Part shown: positions 1 to 6,252 of the stretch, piece after piece
How positions within the stretch are numbered: the first letter of the stretch is position 1
Layout of the letters: each line of letters begins with the position of its first letter
Source of the DNA: Nitrospinota bacterium
Lineage (GTDB): Bacteria; Nitrospirota; Nitrospiria; Nitrospirales; UBA8639
Assembly (NCBI GenBank): GCA_022561525.1
Contig: JADFRB010000121.1
Span: forward strand, 1 to 6,428
Length of the DNA: 6,428 nucleotides
Direction of reading: 5' to 3'
Position numbers and translations under genes: made by a program
Notes under the pieces: generated by a model
The model's input: only the letters and a program-made list of their open reading frames with translations
The model's database searches: none
What the model was told of the DNA's origin: nothing

Positions 1-318
1 GTCCGCCAAGACTTCGTCGGTTTCATGGTTTTTAATGATGGTTCCCACTGGCACGGTCACTGTGACGTTGCCGCCGTTGCGTCCATGTTTATTGGTACCT
101 TCTCCCGGGCGTCCATGTTTGGCTTTGTAGTGGCGAAGATATTTCAAGTCCAGCAACGTCGTGGCTCGGGTGGCGGCTCGTAAAACCACGTGCCCTCCGT
201 TCCCGCCATCGCCCCCATCGGGTCCACCATGCGGCACATACTTCTCTCGGCGAAAACTACTAGCGCCTTTGCCACCGTTTCCGGCTTTGACATAGATTTT
301 GGCTTGATCGATAAACAT
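1..318 (-). CDS. obgE: Obg-family GTPase, N-terminal 106 codons (partial, runs off the left edge)
   Basis: Ribosome-associated Obg/CgtA GTPase, which acts in 50S subunit maturation and stress signalling in the cytoplasm. Reading leftwards from the ATG at 318-316, the protein begins MFIDQAKIYVKAGNGGKG and continues with SSFRREKYVPHGGPDGGDGG, the glycine-rich Obg fold that is almost diagnostic of the family. Later blocks RATTLLDLKYLRHYKAKHG and the GEGTNKHGRNGGNV / VTVTVPVGTII segment also fit. Only the Obg domain is present; the GTP-binding domain (family length is usually over 330 residues) lies outside the window. No clear Shine-Dalgarno sequence precedes the start. It follows rplU and rpmA in the usual order, but a 322-nt repeat-bearing gap separates it from rpmA. 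A CATAAT hexamer at 344-339 could be a -10 box for separate transcription, but I see no matching -35. Confidence 0.96.
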   Translation of the reverse strand, partial: MFIDQAKIYVKAGNGGKGASSFRREKYVPHGGPDGGDGGNGGHVVLRAATRATTLLDLKYLRHYKAKHGRPGEGTNKHGRNGGNVTVTVPVGTIIKNHETDEVLAD

Positions 319-374
319 GAGTGAGGGTTCGCGCAAAAATTATGTTGAATCGGTTTGTGATTTCGTTCGTGTCT

Positions 375-562
375 TAAACTCGAAATTCGAATATCGAAAT
401 CCGAAACAAATCAGAAATCCCAAACTCGAATGTTTTAAACGGATTATTCTGACTTATGCGGAATTGCCCTGAAAAGGTCGTCCTGAATGTTTCGGTGTTT
501 TGGTATTGGTCATTTTGTCATTAGAATTTGTTTCGGATTTCGATATTCGAATTTCGGATTTA
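375..562. repeat. 188-bp inverted-repeat element with perfect 31-bp arms
   Basis: Positions 381-411 are the exact reverse complement of 526-556 (31 of 31). Pairing continues outward through 375-378 and 559-562 past one G-T wobble and one mismatch. The arms are built from short TTCGAA / TTTCGGATTT / ATATTCGAAT units and enclose a 114-nt centre (412-525), which includes another AAACTCGAA motif at 422-430 and a phrase around 502-522 resembling GTCATTTTGTCATT. No transposase or long open frame lies inside. I recall similar 'TTTCGGATTTCG...ATTCGAATTTCGG' repeats scattered in Nitrospirae, Planctomycetes and other environmental bacteria, but that is memory, not a search. As RNA, the arms would form a very stable stem on either strand. 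It is probably a non-autonomous dispersed repeat; a role in processing the rpmA-obgE transcript is possible. Confidence 0.8.
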
Positions 563-601
563 TTCAACTTTTTCCGCGTGGAATAAAGGAAAAACTGAAT
601 A
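561..601. repeat. Imperfect A/T-rich hairpin downstream of rpmA
   Basis: Positions 561-575 (TATTCAACTTTTTCC) pair with 588-601 (GGAAAAACTGAATA) with one bulged base, leaving a 12-nt loop at 576-587. On the minus strand it lies 40 nt after the rpmA stop codon, so it would form in the rpmA 3' untranslated or rpmA-obgE spacer RNA. It lacks a GC-rich stem and trailing U-run, so it is not a typical intrinsic terminator. It overlaps the outer edge of the 375-562 element by two bases and may be part of the same repeat unit. Confidence 0.55.
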
Positions 602-640
602 GGAGGATTATAGAGGAACGAAGGGTAAAACAGGAAGGTA

Positions 641-895
641 TTACGCGGAAGGGTACACGCTGATTTTTTTTCGGGCTTCATAGCCCTCAAACTTGACGAT
701 TCCGTGGGCTTTGGCAAACAGGGTGTGGTCTTTGCCCATTCCCACATTAAGCCCAGGGTGAAATTTGGTTCCACGTTGACGCATTAAGATATTGCCAGCC
801 TTGACTTGTTCGCCCGCGTATTTTTTAACGCCAAGATATTGAGGATTGCTATCTCTCCCGTTTCGTGTTGATCCGCCGCCTTTTTTATGTGCCAT
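641..895 (-). CDS. rpmA: 50S ribosomal protein L27
   Basis: L27 is a small basic protein of the large ribosomal subunit whose N-terminal tail reaches the peptidyl-transferase centre. The 84-residue product matches the family's usual length. It starts [20 protein letters not shown], continues with [20 protein letters not shown] and the L27 signature region [15 protein letters not shown] (residues 35-49), and ends with [20 protein letters not shown]. The N-terminus is directly the mature AHKKGGG form, without the cleavable Firmicutes-type extension. The ATG at 895-893 is preceded by a strong GAGGAGG (906-900) at a short 4-nt spacing, which fixes the start. It sits 24 nt downstream of rplU and is surely co-transcribed with it; obgE follows after a long repeat-filled gap. 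Confidence 0.98.
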   Translation of the reverse strand: MAHKKGGGSTRNGRDSNPQYLGVKKYAGEQVKAGNILMRQRGTKFHPGLNVGMGKDHTLFAKAHGIVKFEGYEARKKISVYPSA

Positions 896-919
896 GGGGC
901 CTCCTCAATCCTCTATCTG

Positions 920-1234
920 TCAGCCTACAATAATTTCTTCAATCCGGATTTGGGTGAAACCTTGGCGATGTCCTTTGGTGCGCCGATACCCTTTCCGCCG
1001 TTTCTTCTTAAATATGGTGATGGAGCGGGTTCTGCCATTTCTTACCACGGTGGCTTTGACATGGGCTTGGTCAACTTCAGGTTGTCCAATGGTGGACCCA
1101 TCATCCCCCGAAATAAACCGCACTGGTTTTAATTCAAGAGTTTGCCCTTCTTCGGCATGAAGTAATTCAACTTCAAGGGTGGCCCCTGGCTCCACTCGAT
1201 ATTGCTTTCCACCTGTTTCAAGAATTGCATACAT
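920..1234 (-). CDS. rplU: 50S ribosomal protein L21
   Basis: L21 is an early-assembling 23S rRNA-binding protein of the large subunit. The 104-residue product has the typical length and start MYAILETGGKQYRVEPG. Residues 76-92 (FKKKRRKGYRRTKGHRQ) carry the very basic rRNA-binding stretch and the GHRQ motif of the family, followed by FTQIRIEEI near the C-terminus. The ATG at 1234-1232 has GGGAGG at 1251-1246, 11 nt upstream, a somewhat long but usable spacing. It is the first gene of the rplU-rpmA-obgE group, and its promoter should lie in the region shared with the divergent ilvE. No long leader is available before the likely start of transcription, so an extended L21-type autoregulatory leader is not evident. 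Confidence 0.98.
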   Translation of the reverse strand: MYAILETGGKQYRVEPGATLEVELLHAEEGQTLELKPVRFISGDDGSTIGQPEVDQAHVKATVVRNGRTRSITIFKKKRRKGYRRTKGHRQGFTQIRIEEIIVG

Positions 1235-1261
1235 AAGGTTCGTAGCCTCCCAATCTTAAAA

Positions 1262-1291
1262 GGGATATCATGCAGATTGAGATTCTGTCAA
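1262..1291 (-). promoter_or_regulatory. Candidate sigma70-type promoter for rplU-rpmA-obgE
   Basis: On the minus strand a perfect TTGACA -35 box (1291-1286) is followed, after 16 to 18 nt, by overlapping weak -10 candidates: GATATC (1269-1264), ATATCC (1268-1263) or TATCCC (1267-1262). Transcription would begin near 1255, giving a leader of only about 20 nt that just includes the rplU ribosome-binding site. The -35 is convincing and the -10 is not, hence the modest confidence. Confidence 0.4.
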
Positions 1292-1326
1292 CCCACTCGG
1301 TCTAATAAGTTTACCCTATTTGTTGA

Positions 1327-1356
1327 TTGACAGAGTTTTGTCGCCTGGGCTATATA
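1327..1356 (+). promoter_or_regulatory. Sigma70-type promoter for ilvE
   Basis: A perfect TTGACA (1327-1332) and TATATA (1351-1356) are separated by 18 nt, so transcription should begin around 1362-1364 and leave a leader of about 50 nt before ilvE. The TTGACAG at 1327-1333 is the exact inverse of CTGTCAA at 1285-1291, the -35 region of the divergent rplU promoter. No attenuator-like leader peptide rich in Leu, Ile or Val codons is visible between the promoter and ilvE. Confidence 0.65.
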
Positions 1357-1413
1357 CGCGACTAGATTGTTTGTCTCGTGGCAGATCAATTAGTTTAAGG
1401 ATAATGGCAAGAC

Positions 1414-2328
1414 ATGGTTACCGCAAGTGACAAAATTTGGATGGATGGCGAATTTGTGAATTGGAATGAGGCGAAAGTCCACGTCCTCACTCATGCCCTG
1501 CATTACGGATTAGCGGCGTTTGAGGGCATTCGTTGTTATAAGGGCAGGGAGGGGTCGGCCATCTTTCGATTGAACGAGCACGTTGACCGTTTGTTCGAAT
1601 CAGCCCACATCATGGCCATGAAAGTTCCATTTAGTAAGAAAGAGGTGTCGGAGGCGATTATCGAAACCGTTCGCGTCAATCGGTTGGAGTCGTGCTATAT
1701 CCGCCCTTTGCTCTACGTGGGCTATGGGGAAATGGGACTGTTCCCAGGAAACAATCCGATCAAATTAAGCATCGCGGCTTGGCCGTGGGGGACGTATTTA
1801 GGAGAACATGCGTTGGAGCAGGGCATCCGGGCTAAGTTGTCATCCTTCACTCGCCACCATGTGAATGTGTCGATGACGCGTGCTAAGGTCTCAGGGTATT
1901 ACGTTAATTCCATCCTGGCAAAATGTGAGGCGAAAAACTTAGGCTATGATGAGGCCATTCTTCTCGATACCGAGGGATACGTCGCTGAGGGGACCGGCGA
2001 GAATATTTTTATTGTGAAAAATGGCGTGCTGAAAACGACTCCGGTGACCTCCATTCTCGAAGGCATCACCCGTGATGCTATCATGACGCTGGCTCAGGAG
2101 CGAAACATTCCCGTGGTCGAAGAACGATTCACTCGGGATGCCATGTACGTGGCGGATGAAGTGTTTTTAACCGGGACCGCAGCCGAGGTGACGCCAGTCC
2201 GAGAGATAGATGATCGGGCCGTCGGCGAGGGCAAACGAGGACCTGTGACCACGCTTCTGCAACAAGCGTATTTTGATATCGTCAAAGGCAATGATCCGAC
2301 TCACCTGAATTGGCTGGTATCCGTTTAA
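1414..2328 (+). CDS. ilvE: Branched-chain amino acid aminotransferase (PLP fold type IV)
   Basis: This enzyme transfers the amino group between glutamate and the 2-oxo acids of valine, leucine and isoleucine, the last step of their synthesis, in the cytosol. The 304 residues match the usual 300-310. HVLTHALHYGLAAFEGIRCY (residues 23-42) is the class-IV N-terminal substrate/phosphate region. The pyridoxal phosphate lysine is K158 in MTRAKVSGYYVNS by alignment with the E. coli enzyme. EGTGENIF (192-199) is the cofactor-binding signature, and FLTGTAAEVTP (251-261) binds the cofactor phosphate. The ATG at 1414 gives the conserved N-terminus. The best Shine-Dalgarno (AAGGA, 1397-1401) is 12 nt away, rather far. 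It is monocistronic by layout: divergent from rplU and convergent with secG. A D-amino-acid transaminase or aminodeoxychorismate lyase is less likely given the length and motifs. Confidence 0.95.
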   Translation: MVTASDKIWMDGEFVNWNEAKVHVLTHALHYGLAAFEGIRCYKGREGSAIFRLNEHVDRLFESAHIMAMKVPFSKKEVSEAIIETVRVNRLESCYIRPLLYVGYGEMGLFPGNNPIKLSIAAWPWGTYLGEHALEQGIRAKLSSFTRHHVNVSMTRAKVSGYYVNSILAKCEAKNLGYDEAILLDTEGYVAEGTGENIFIVKNGVLKTTPVTSILEGITRDAIMTLAQERNIPVVEERFTRDAMYVADEVFLTGTAAEVTPVREIDDRAVGEGKRGPVTTLLQQAYFDIVKGNDPTHLNWLVSV

Positions 2329-2423
2329 CATTAGGCCAAGCCCTGTCTTTCGTTCCTTCCTTTATGGCTATTCCGATTAACCCAACTTCCGTTCTTTCAG
2401 CGGATGGCGGAAGAACCATAGAG

Positions 2424-2450
2424 TAAATCCGAAACTCGAATTTCGAGTTT
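2424..2450. repeat. Short palindrome related to the 375-562 element, between convergent ilvE and secG
   Basis: AAACTCGAA (2432-2440) and TTCGAGTTT (2442-2450) are perfect 9-bp arms around a single T, preceded by TAAATCCG at 2424-2431. The same words (AAACTCGAA, AAATCCGAAA, TTCGAATTTCG) make up the arms of the larger element at 375-562, so this looks like a remnant or minimal copy of the same repeat family. It lies where ilvE and secG transcripts converge. As RNA it gives a 7-bp A/T-rich stem on both strands without a U-run, so termination is possible but unsupported. Confidence 0.55.
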
Positions 2451-2489
2451 ATGGGACGTATGTGGAGTAAAAAGGTTGGTTTGGGCTGG

Positions 2490-2834
2490 TTATTCGGAAG
2501 GCTCAGCCGGTTTTTCGGAGGAAGTTTCGGTGGTAGGGGGTGTCGAAGCTGGCGTAGGTATTGACTCACTCGAAGTGGATGGAACATCAATTACGGAGGA
2601 AGCATGTTCTTGTCTCGACAGCATGGCCAAAGTTAAGGATGTGAGCATAAAGACGATCGCCGTACCAACTGTGACTTTGCTGAGGAACGTGCCTGGCCCT
2701 CGACTTCCAAAGACCGTTTGACTTGATCCGCCAAACGCCGCGCCGATTTCGGCCCCTTTGCCGGCCTGAAGCAGGATAGAGACAATCATGAGAAAGCAAA
2801 CAAAGAGGTGAACGATGACGGCGATGGTGTACAT
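2490..2834 (-). CDS. secG: Preprotein translocase subunit SecG
   Basis: SecG is a small inner-membrane partner of SecY and SecE that aids SecA-driven protein export. From the ATG at 2834 the product has 114 residues, close to the E. coli length. Segment 3-22 is a first membrane helix, followed by the family's conserved loop LLQAGKGAEIGAAFGGSS (21-38) and TVFGSRGPGTFLSKVT. Residues 55-71 (VGTAIVFMLTSLTLAML) form the second helix. The last 40 or so residues are a polar Ser/Thr/Pro/Glu tail, typical of SecG low-complexity ends. The open frame extends upstream to a TTG at 2885, but this would overlap tpiA and add a non-conserved 17-residue leader, so the internal ATG is preferred. The start lies 20 nt after the tpiA stop and has no clear Shine-Dalgarno, which suggests translation partly coupled to tpiA. 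Confidence 0.93.
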   Translation of the reverse strand: MYTIAVIVHLFVCFLMIVSILLQAGKGAEIGAAFGGSSQTVFGSRGPGTFLSKVTVGTAIVFMLTSLTLAMLSRQEHASSVIDVPSTSSESIPTPASTPPTTETSSEKPAEPSE

Positions 2835-2854
2835 GTTTTTAGATTCTTGAATGT

Positions 2855-3622
2855 TTAATAAGAAGCCTGAGCTGCAAGACGACAAATACTAGCAAAGCTG
2901 GTAGGGTCAAGACAAGCTTTTCCTACTAATGCCCCATCGATGTCTGTACAGTGGAACAAGGCCTCAGCATTTTGGGGGGACACGCTTCCCCCATACACAA
3001 TTCGAACATCTTGAGCGACTGATCCCCATTCAGAAGTGACGATCGAGCGAAGGAAGGCATGAACCTCTTCTGCTTGTTCAACCGTGGCGGCTCGTCCGGT
3101 TCCAATGGCCCAAACGGGTTCATAGGCGATCGTGATCGTGGAAATGTTTTCGACATCGAGTCCCGATAGTCCTTTGATTAATTGATCTTTGACGATGGCT
3201 TGCGTGTGTCCGGCTTCGCGTTCCTCTAACGTTTCGCCAACGCACACAATTGGAAGCAATTTATGCTTCAATGCGGCTTTCACTTTTTTATTCACCTCTT
3301 CGTTACTCTCGCTGAACAGTTGCCGGCGTTCAGAATGACCAACTATTACAGAGGAACAGCCTAGGGCTTGTAACATCGCACCAGAGATTTCGCCTGTGAA
3401 GGCTCCCTCAGCCTCCCAATGGAGATTTTGTGCCGCCAGCGCAAACCGATCATCAGTTGTCATAGCCTGTTGAACGGCATACAGGCTGACAAACGGGGGA
3501 GCTAAGAGAATGTCGATGGTGGGTGAAATCGGCACGACCTTTCGGAATTCATAGACAAACTCCACGGCTTCCGTCGCGGTCTTGTGCATTTTCCAATTGC
3601 CGGCAATGAGGCGAGTTCTCAT
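2855..3622 (-). CDS. tpiA: Triosephosphate isomerase
   Basis: This enzyme interconverts dihydroxyacetone phosphate and glyceraldehyde 3-phosphate in the cytosol. The 255 residues are a full TIM barrel with all key residues: N9 and K11 in AGNWKMH, the electrophile H96 in IVGHSERR, the catalytic base E168 in AYEPVWAIGTG, the flexible lid of loop 6 (AIGTGRAAT, 172-180), YGGSV (210-214) and the phosphate-binding DGALVGKA (229-236). The ATG at 3622-3620 gives the conserved N-terminus, although no Shine-Dalgarno is visible just upstream. It follows pgk after 66 nt and precedes secG by 20 nt, so it is the third gene of the gap-pgk-tpiA-secG group. Nothing looks truncated. Confidence 0.97.
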   Translation of the reverse strand: MRTRLIAGNWKMHKTATEAVEFVYEFRKVVPISPTIDILLAPPFVSLYAVQQAMTTDDRFALAAQNLHWEAEGAFTGEISGAMLQALGCSSVIVGHSERRQLFSESNEEVNKKVKAALKHKLLPIVCVGETLEEREAGHTQAIVKDQLIKGLSGLDVENISTITIAYEPVWAIGTGRAATVEQAEEVHAFLRSIVTSEWGSVAQDVRIVYGGSVSPQNAEALFHCTDIDGALVGKACLDPTSFASICRLAAQASY

Positions 3623-3634
3623 GAGTTGCGTACG

Positions 3635-3659
3635 AAAAAACTGAAGGAATTAAATTCAG
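3635..3659 (-). terminator. Weak terminator-like hairpin between pgk and tpiA
   Basis: On the minus strand CTGAA (3659-3655) pairs with TTCAG (3645-3641), with a small inner GAAT/ATTC alternative, and is followed directly by six T (3640-3635). The stem is only 5 bp and A/T-rich, so strong termination is unlikely. At most it could reduce read-through from pgk into tpiA-secG; it may be fortuitous. Confidence 0.2.
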
Positions 3660-3663
3660 AATG

Positions 3664-3687
3664 AACACCTGGTGTTTCTGCGCAGAA
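3664..3687. repeat. Two abutting small palindromes in the pgk-tpiA spacer
   Basis: AACACC-T-GGTGTT (3664-3676) is directly followed, sharing one T, by the perfect 12-nt palindrome TTCTGCGCAGAA (3676-3687), which ends two bases before the pgk stop codon. The sites are too compact for strong RNA hairpins. They could be a protein-binding site or an mRNA processing or stability signal for the pgk 3' end. No function can be assigned from the sequence. Confidence 0.45.
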
Positions 3688-3688
3688 C

Positions 3689-4882
3689 CTAACGATTTGG
3701 CAGAGCGGCGAGGCCGGGCATTTCCCCCTTCTCAAGAAGTTGGAGTGCGGCACCGCCACCGGTAGAAATAAACGACATGCTGTCGGTTTCCCCGGCACGA
3801 TGGACAGCTAAGGCGGTATCGCCACCGCCGACGATCGTCAGGGCGTAGGCATTAGCCACAGCATGAGCCATGGCTTGTGTCCCGCGCGCAAAGGCATCTC
3901 GTTCGAACATGCCCATGGGGCCATTCCATAAAATTGTTTTGGCGTTTTGAACGGCTTCAGAAAACAATTTCACCGAAGCCGGGCCGATATCCAATCCATA
4001 CCATCCTTCCGGAATTTCCTGGGTCGTGACAATTTTGGTTTCCGCTCCCGGATCGAGACTGGCGGCGATTACGCAATCCACCGGCAGATAAAATTTTACC
4101 CCGCGATCTATGGCATGTTGTTGAATGCCTTTGGCAAAATCCAGCATATCCTCTTCGACGAGGGATCGGCCGATTTCCATGCCCAGGGCTTTGATAAAGG
4201 TGAAGGCCATCCCGCCACCGATAATGACCTTGTCCACCTTTTTGCCTAAATTCTCAATGACACCAATTTTGCCGGAGACTTTAGCTCCTCCAAGAATTGC
4301 CACAAAGGGTCGTACGGGATTTTCCACCGCACCTTCAAGGTATTCGACTTCCCGTTTCATCAAATAGCCGGCGGCGGAGGTCTTGATGAATTTTGTGATC
4401 CCGGCTATTGAGGCATGGGAACGATGTGCCGTACCAAAGGCTTCGTTGATATACACGTCACCTAAGGAAGCGAGCTCCGAGGCGAATTGCTCATCATTGG
4501 CTTCTTCCCCAGGATGAAAACGAAGATTTTCAAGGAGGAGGACGTCGCCTGGTTTCATTTGGCTCACGAGATTTTTCACCTTTGGGCCTACGCAGTCCGA
4601 AGCAAAAATGACATCTTTTCCGAGGAAACGTCTGAGACGCTTGGCCACCGGCGCTAGGCTTAATTCAGGACAGGGTTTCCCGTTCGGCCGCCCTAGGTGA
4701 GAGCAGAGGATGACGCTTCCCCCTTCGTCTATGGTGTGATTGATGGTCGGTAATGCGGCGCGGATGCGAGAATCATCGGTAATTTGCAGTGAATCATCCA
4801 GGGGTATATTAAAATCCACCCGAATAATGACACGCTTCCCGCGAAGATCCACCTGATCAATGGTTTTTTTGGTGATACGCAC
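3689..4882 (-). CDS. pgk: Phosphoglycerate kinase
   Basis: It transfers phosphate between 1,3-bisphosphoglycerate and ADP, the ATP-forming step of glycolysis, reversed in gluconeogenesis. The 397 residues match the bacterial family. The N-domain holds the signature RVDFNIPLD (21-29), R39 in SRIRAALPTI, SHLGRP (61-66), LLLENLRFHPGEE (115-127) and the substrate loop NEAFGTAHRSHAS (146-158). The C-domain holds ILGGAKVSGKIGVIENL (196-212), ILWNGPMGMFE (317-327), the nucleotide-binding GGGDTA (352-357) and STGGGAALQLLEKGEMPG (373-390). NEAFG replaces the commoner NDAFG, a conservative change. The start is a GTG at 4882-4880, supported by AAAGGA at 4894-4889 and by the conserved N-terminus; the nearby ATG at 4903-4901 opens only three codons. 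It lies 65 nt after gap and 66 nt before tpiA. Confidence 0.97.
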   Translation of the reverse strand: MRITKKTIDQVDLRGKRVIIRVDFNIPLDDSLQITDDSRIRAALPTINHTIDEGGSVILCSHLGRPNGKPCPELSLAPVAKRLRRFLGKDVIFASDCVGPKVKNLVSQMKPGDVLLLENLRFHPGEEANDEQFASELASLGDVYINEAFGTAHRSHASIAGITKFIKTSAAGYLMKREVEYLEGAVENPVRPFVAILGGAKVSGKIGVIENLGKKVDKVIIGGGMAFTFIKALGMEIGRSLVEEDMLDFAKGIQQHAIDRGVKFYLPVDCVIAASLDPGAETKIVTTQEIPEGWYGLDIGPASVKLFSEAVQNAKTILWNGPMGMFERDAFARGTQAMAHAVANAYALTIVGGGDTALAVHRAGETDSMSFISTGGGAALQLLEKGEMPGLAALPNR

Positions 4883-4888
4883 GAGGAA

Positions 4889-4894
4889 TCCTTT
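4889..4894 (-). promoter_or_regulatory. Ribosome-binding site fixing the GTG start of pgk
   Basis: AAAGGA on the minus strand (4894-4889) stands 6 nt before the GTG at 4882. It is the best-placed Shine-Dalgarno in the gap-pgk-tpiA-secG group and decides for the GTG over any ATG, since no in-frame ATG gives the conserved pgk N-terminus. Confidence 0.75.
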
Positions 4895-4947
4895 CTACCC
4901 TCATGGTTAGCTCCCTGCACACGGAGGGGACAGAAAAGACTTACGTT

Positions 4948-5979
<1,032 letters not shown>

Positions 5980-6011
5980 TCAAATTCCCGTGGAAAAAGA
6001 CCTAGAAGCCC

Positions 6012-6040
6012 ATAGTACTTTTGGGGGGGTATTAAGTCAA
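6012..6040 (-). promoter_or_regulatory. Sigma70-type promoter for gap-pgk-tpiA-secG
   Basis: On the minus strand TTGACT (6040-6035, 5 of 6 to consensus) and TACTAT (6017-6012, 4 of 6) are separated by exactly 17 nt. Transcription would start near 6005, leaving a leader of about 53 nt before the gap ATG. The spacer contains an uninterrupted run of seven C (6029-6023), and the -35 box is one half of an inverted repeat, GTCAA-N4-TTGAC (6036-6049). No other promoter as good is seen in the 5953-6428 region. Confidence 0.6.
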
Positions 6041-6057
6041 GCAATTGACCCCTTGAA

Positions 6058-6182
6058 GGGAGATGTTGAAAAAGGACGTCAGCAGCGTTCTCGGCCCCTT
6101 GTCGTGCTCACGTACTGACGTACGGCTCCGCGCGCCAAAGCGCCTGCGGCCTTGCCTGAGCGCGCCTTTTTGAACATCTCCC
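6058..6182. mobile_element. 125-bp MITE/REP-like element with 18-bp terminal inverted repeats
   Basis: GGGAGATGTTGAAAAAGG (6058-6075) matches the reverse complement of 6165-6182 at 17 of 18 positions (one G/C difference at the tenth base). Near the centre CGTAC-TGAC-GTACG (6111-6124) forms a second, perfect dyad, and the flanking sequence is GC-rich. There is no transposase. I recall elements with the same ends (GGAGATGTT[G/C]AAAAAG ... CTTTTT[G/C]AACATC) and a central GTAC-containing dyad in many copies in Nitrospira genomes; this is from memory and needs a search. No target-site duplication is evident: the flanks are TTGAA and ATGGA. It starts 18 nt upstream of the gap -35 box. Confidence 0.7.
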
Positions 6183-6252
6183 ATGGACCCTGCTGTGTCT
6201 TCATATGGGTGATATGGAACGGAAGTTCTTGGATCTTTTGCCAATTATTCCA

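Larger units (their letters stand above)
319..640. other. Long rpmA-obgE spacer filled with repeat sequence
   Basis: These 322 nt hold no gene I believe. They contain a large inverted-repeat element (375-562) and an overlapping A/T-rich hairpin (561-601). Short open frames exist on both strands: 317-472 plus, 51 codons, and one on the minus strand from 774 that runs out of frame through rpmA. Their products are runs of Asn, Lys, Ser, Glu and Ile imposed by the repeat (for example KFEYRNPKQ), so they look spurious. No strong promoter or factor-independent terminator was found; the only hint is the CATAAT at 344-339 on the minus strand. Confidence 0.7.

Noticed and set aside
317..472. Plus-strand 51-codon frame starting at the obgE start site
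   Set aside because: Its codons come mainly from the left arm of the inverted repeat (KFEYRNPKQ), with no ribosome-binding site and no family resemblance.
454..774. Minus-strand open frame of 106 codons overlapping rpmA
   Set aside because: It runs out of frame through rpmA and then through the repeat at 375-562; its Asn/Lys/Ser-rich end is repeat sequence and it has no recognisable domain.
846..1160. Plus-strand frames opposite rplU and rpmA
   Set aside because: They are antisense to two certain ribosomal-protein genes and have no protein-like motifs.
2386..2416. Possible terminator after ilvE or secG (CTTCCG/CGGAAG and GTTCTT/AAGAAC stems)
   Set aside because: The two stems compete, loops are 14-16 nt, and neither strand has a U-run after them.
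2835..2885. Longer SecG starting at the upstream TTG
   Set aside because: It would overlap the tpiA end and add 17 unconserved residues before the first membrane helix; the ATG at 2834 gives the normal SecG N-terminus.
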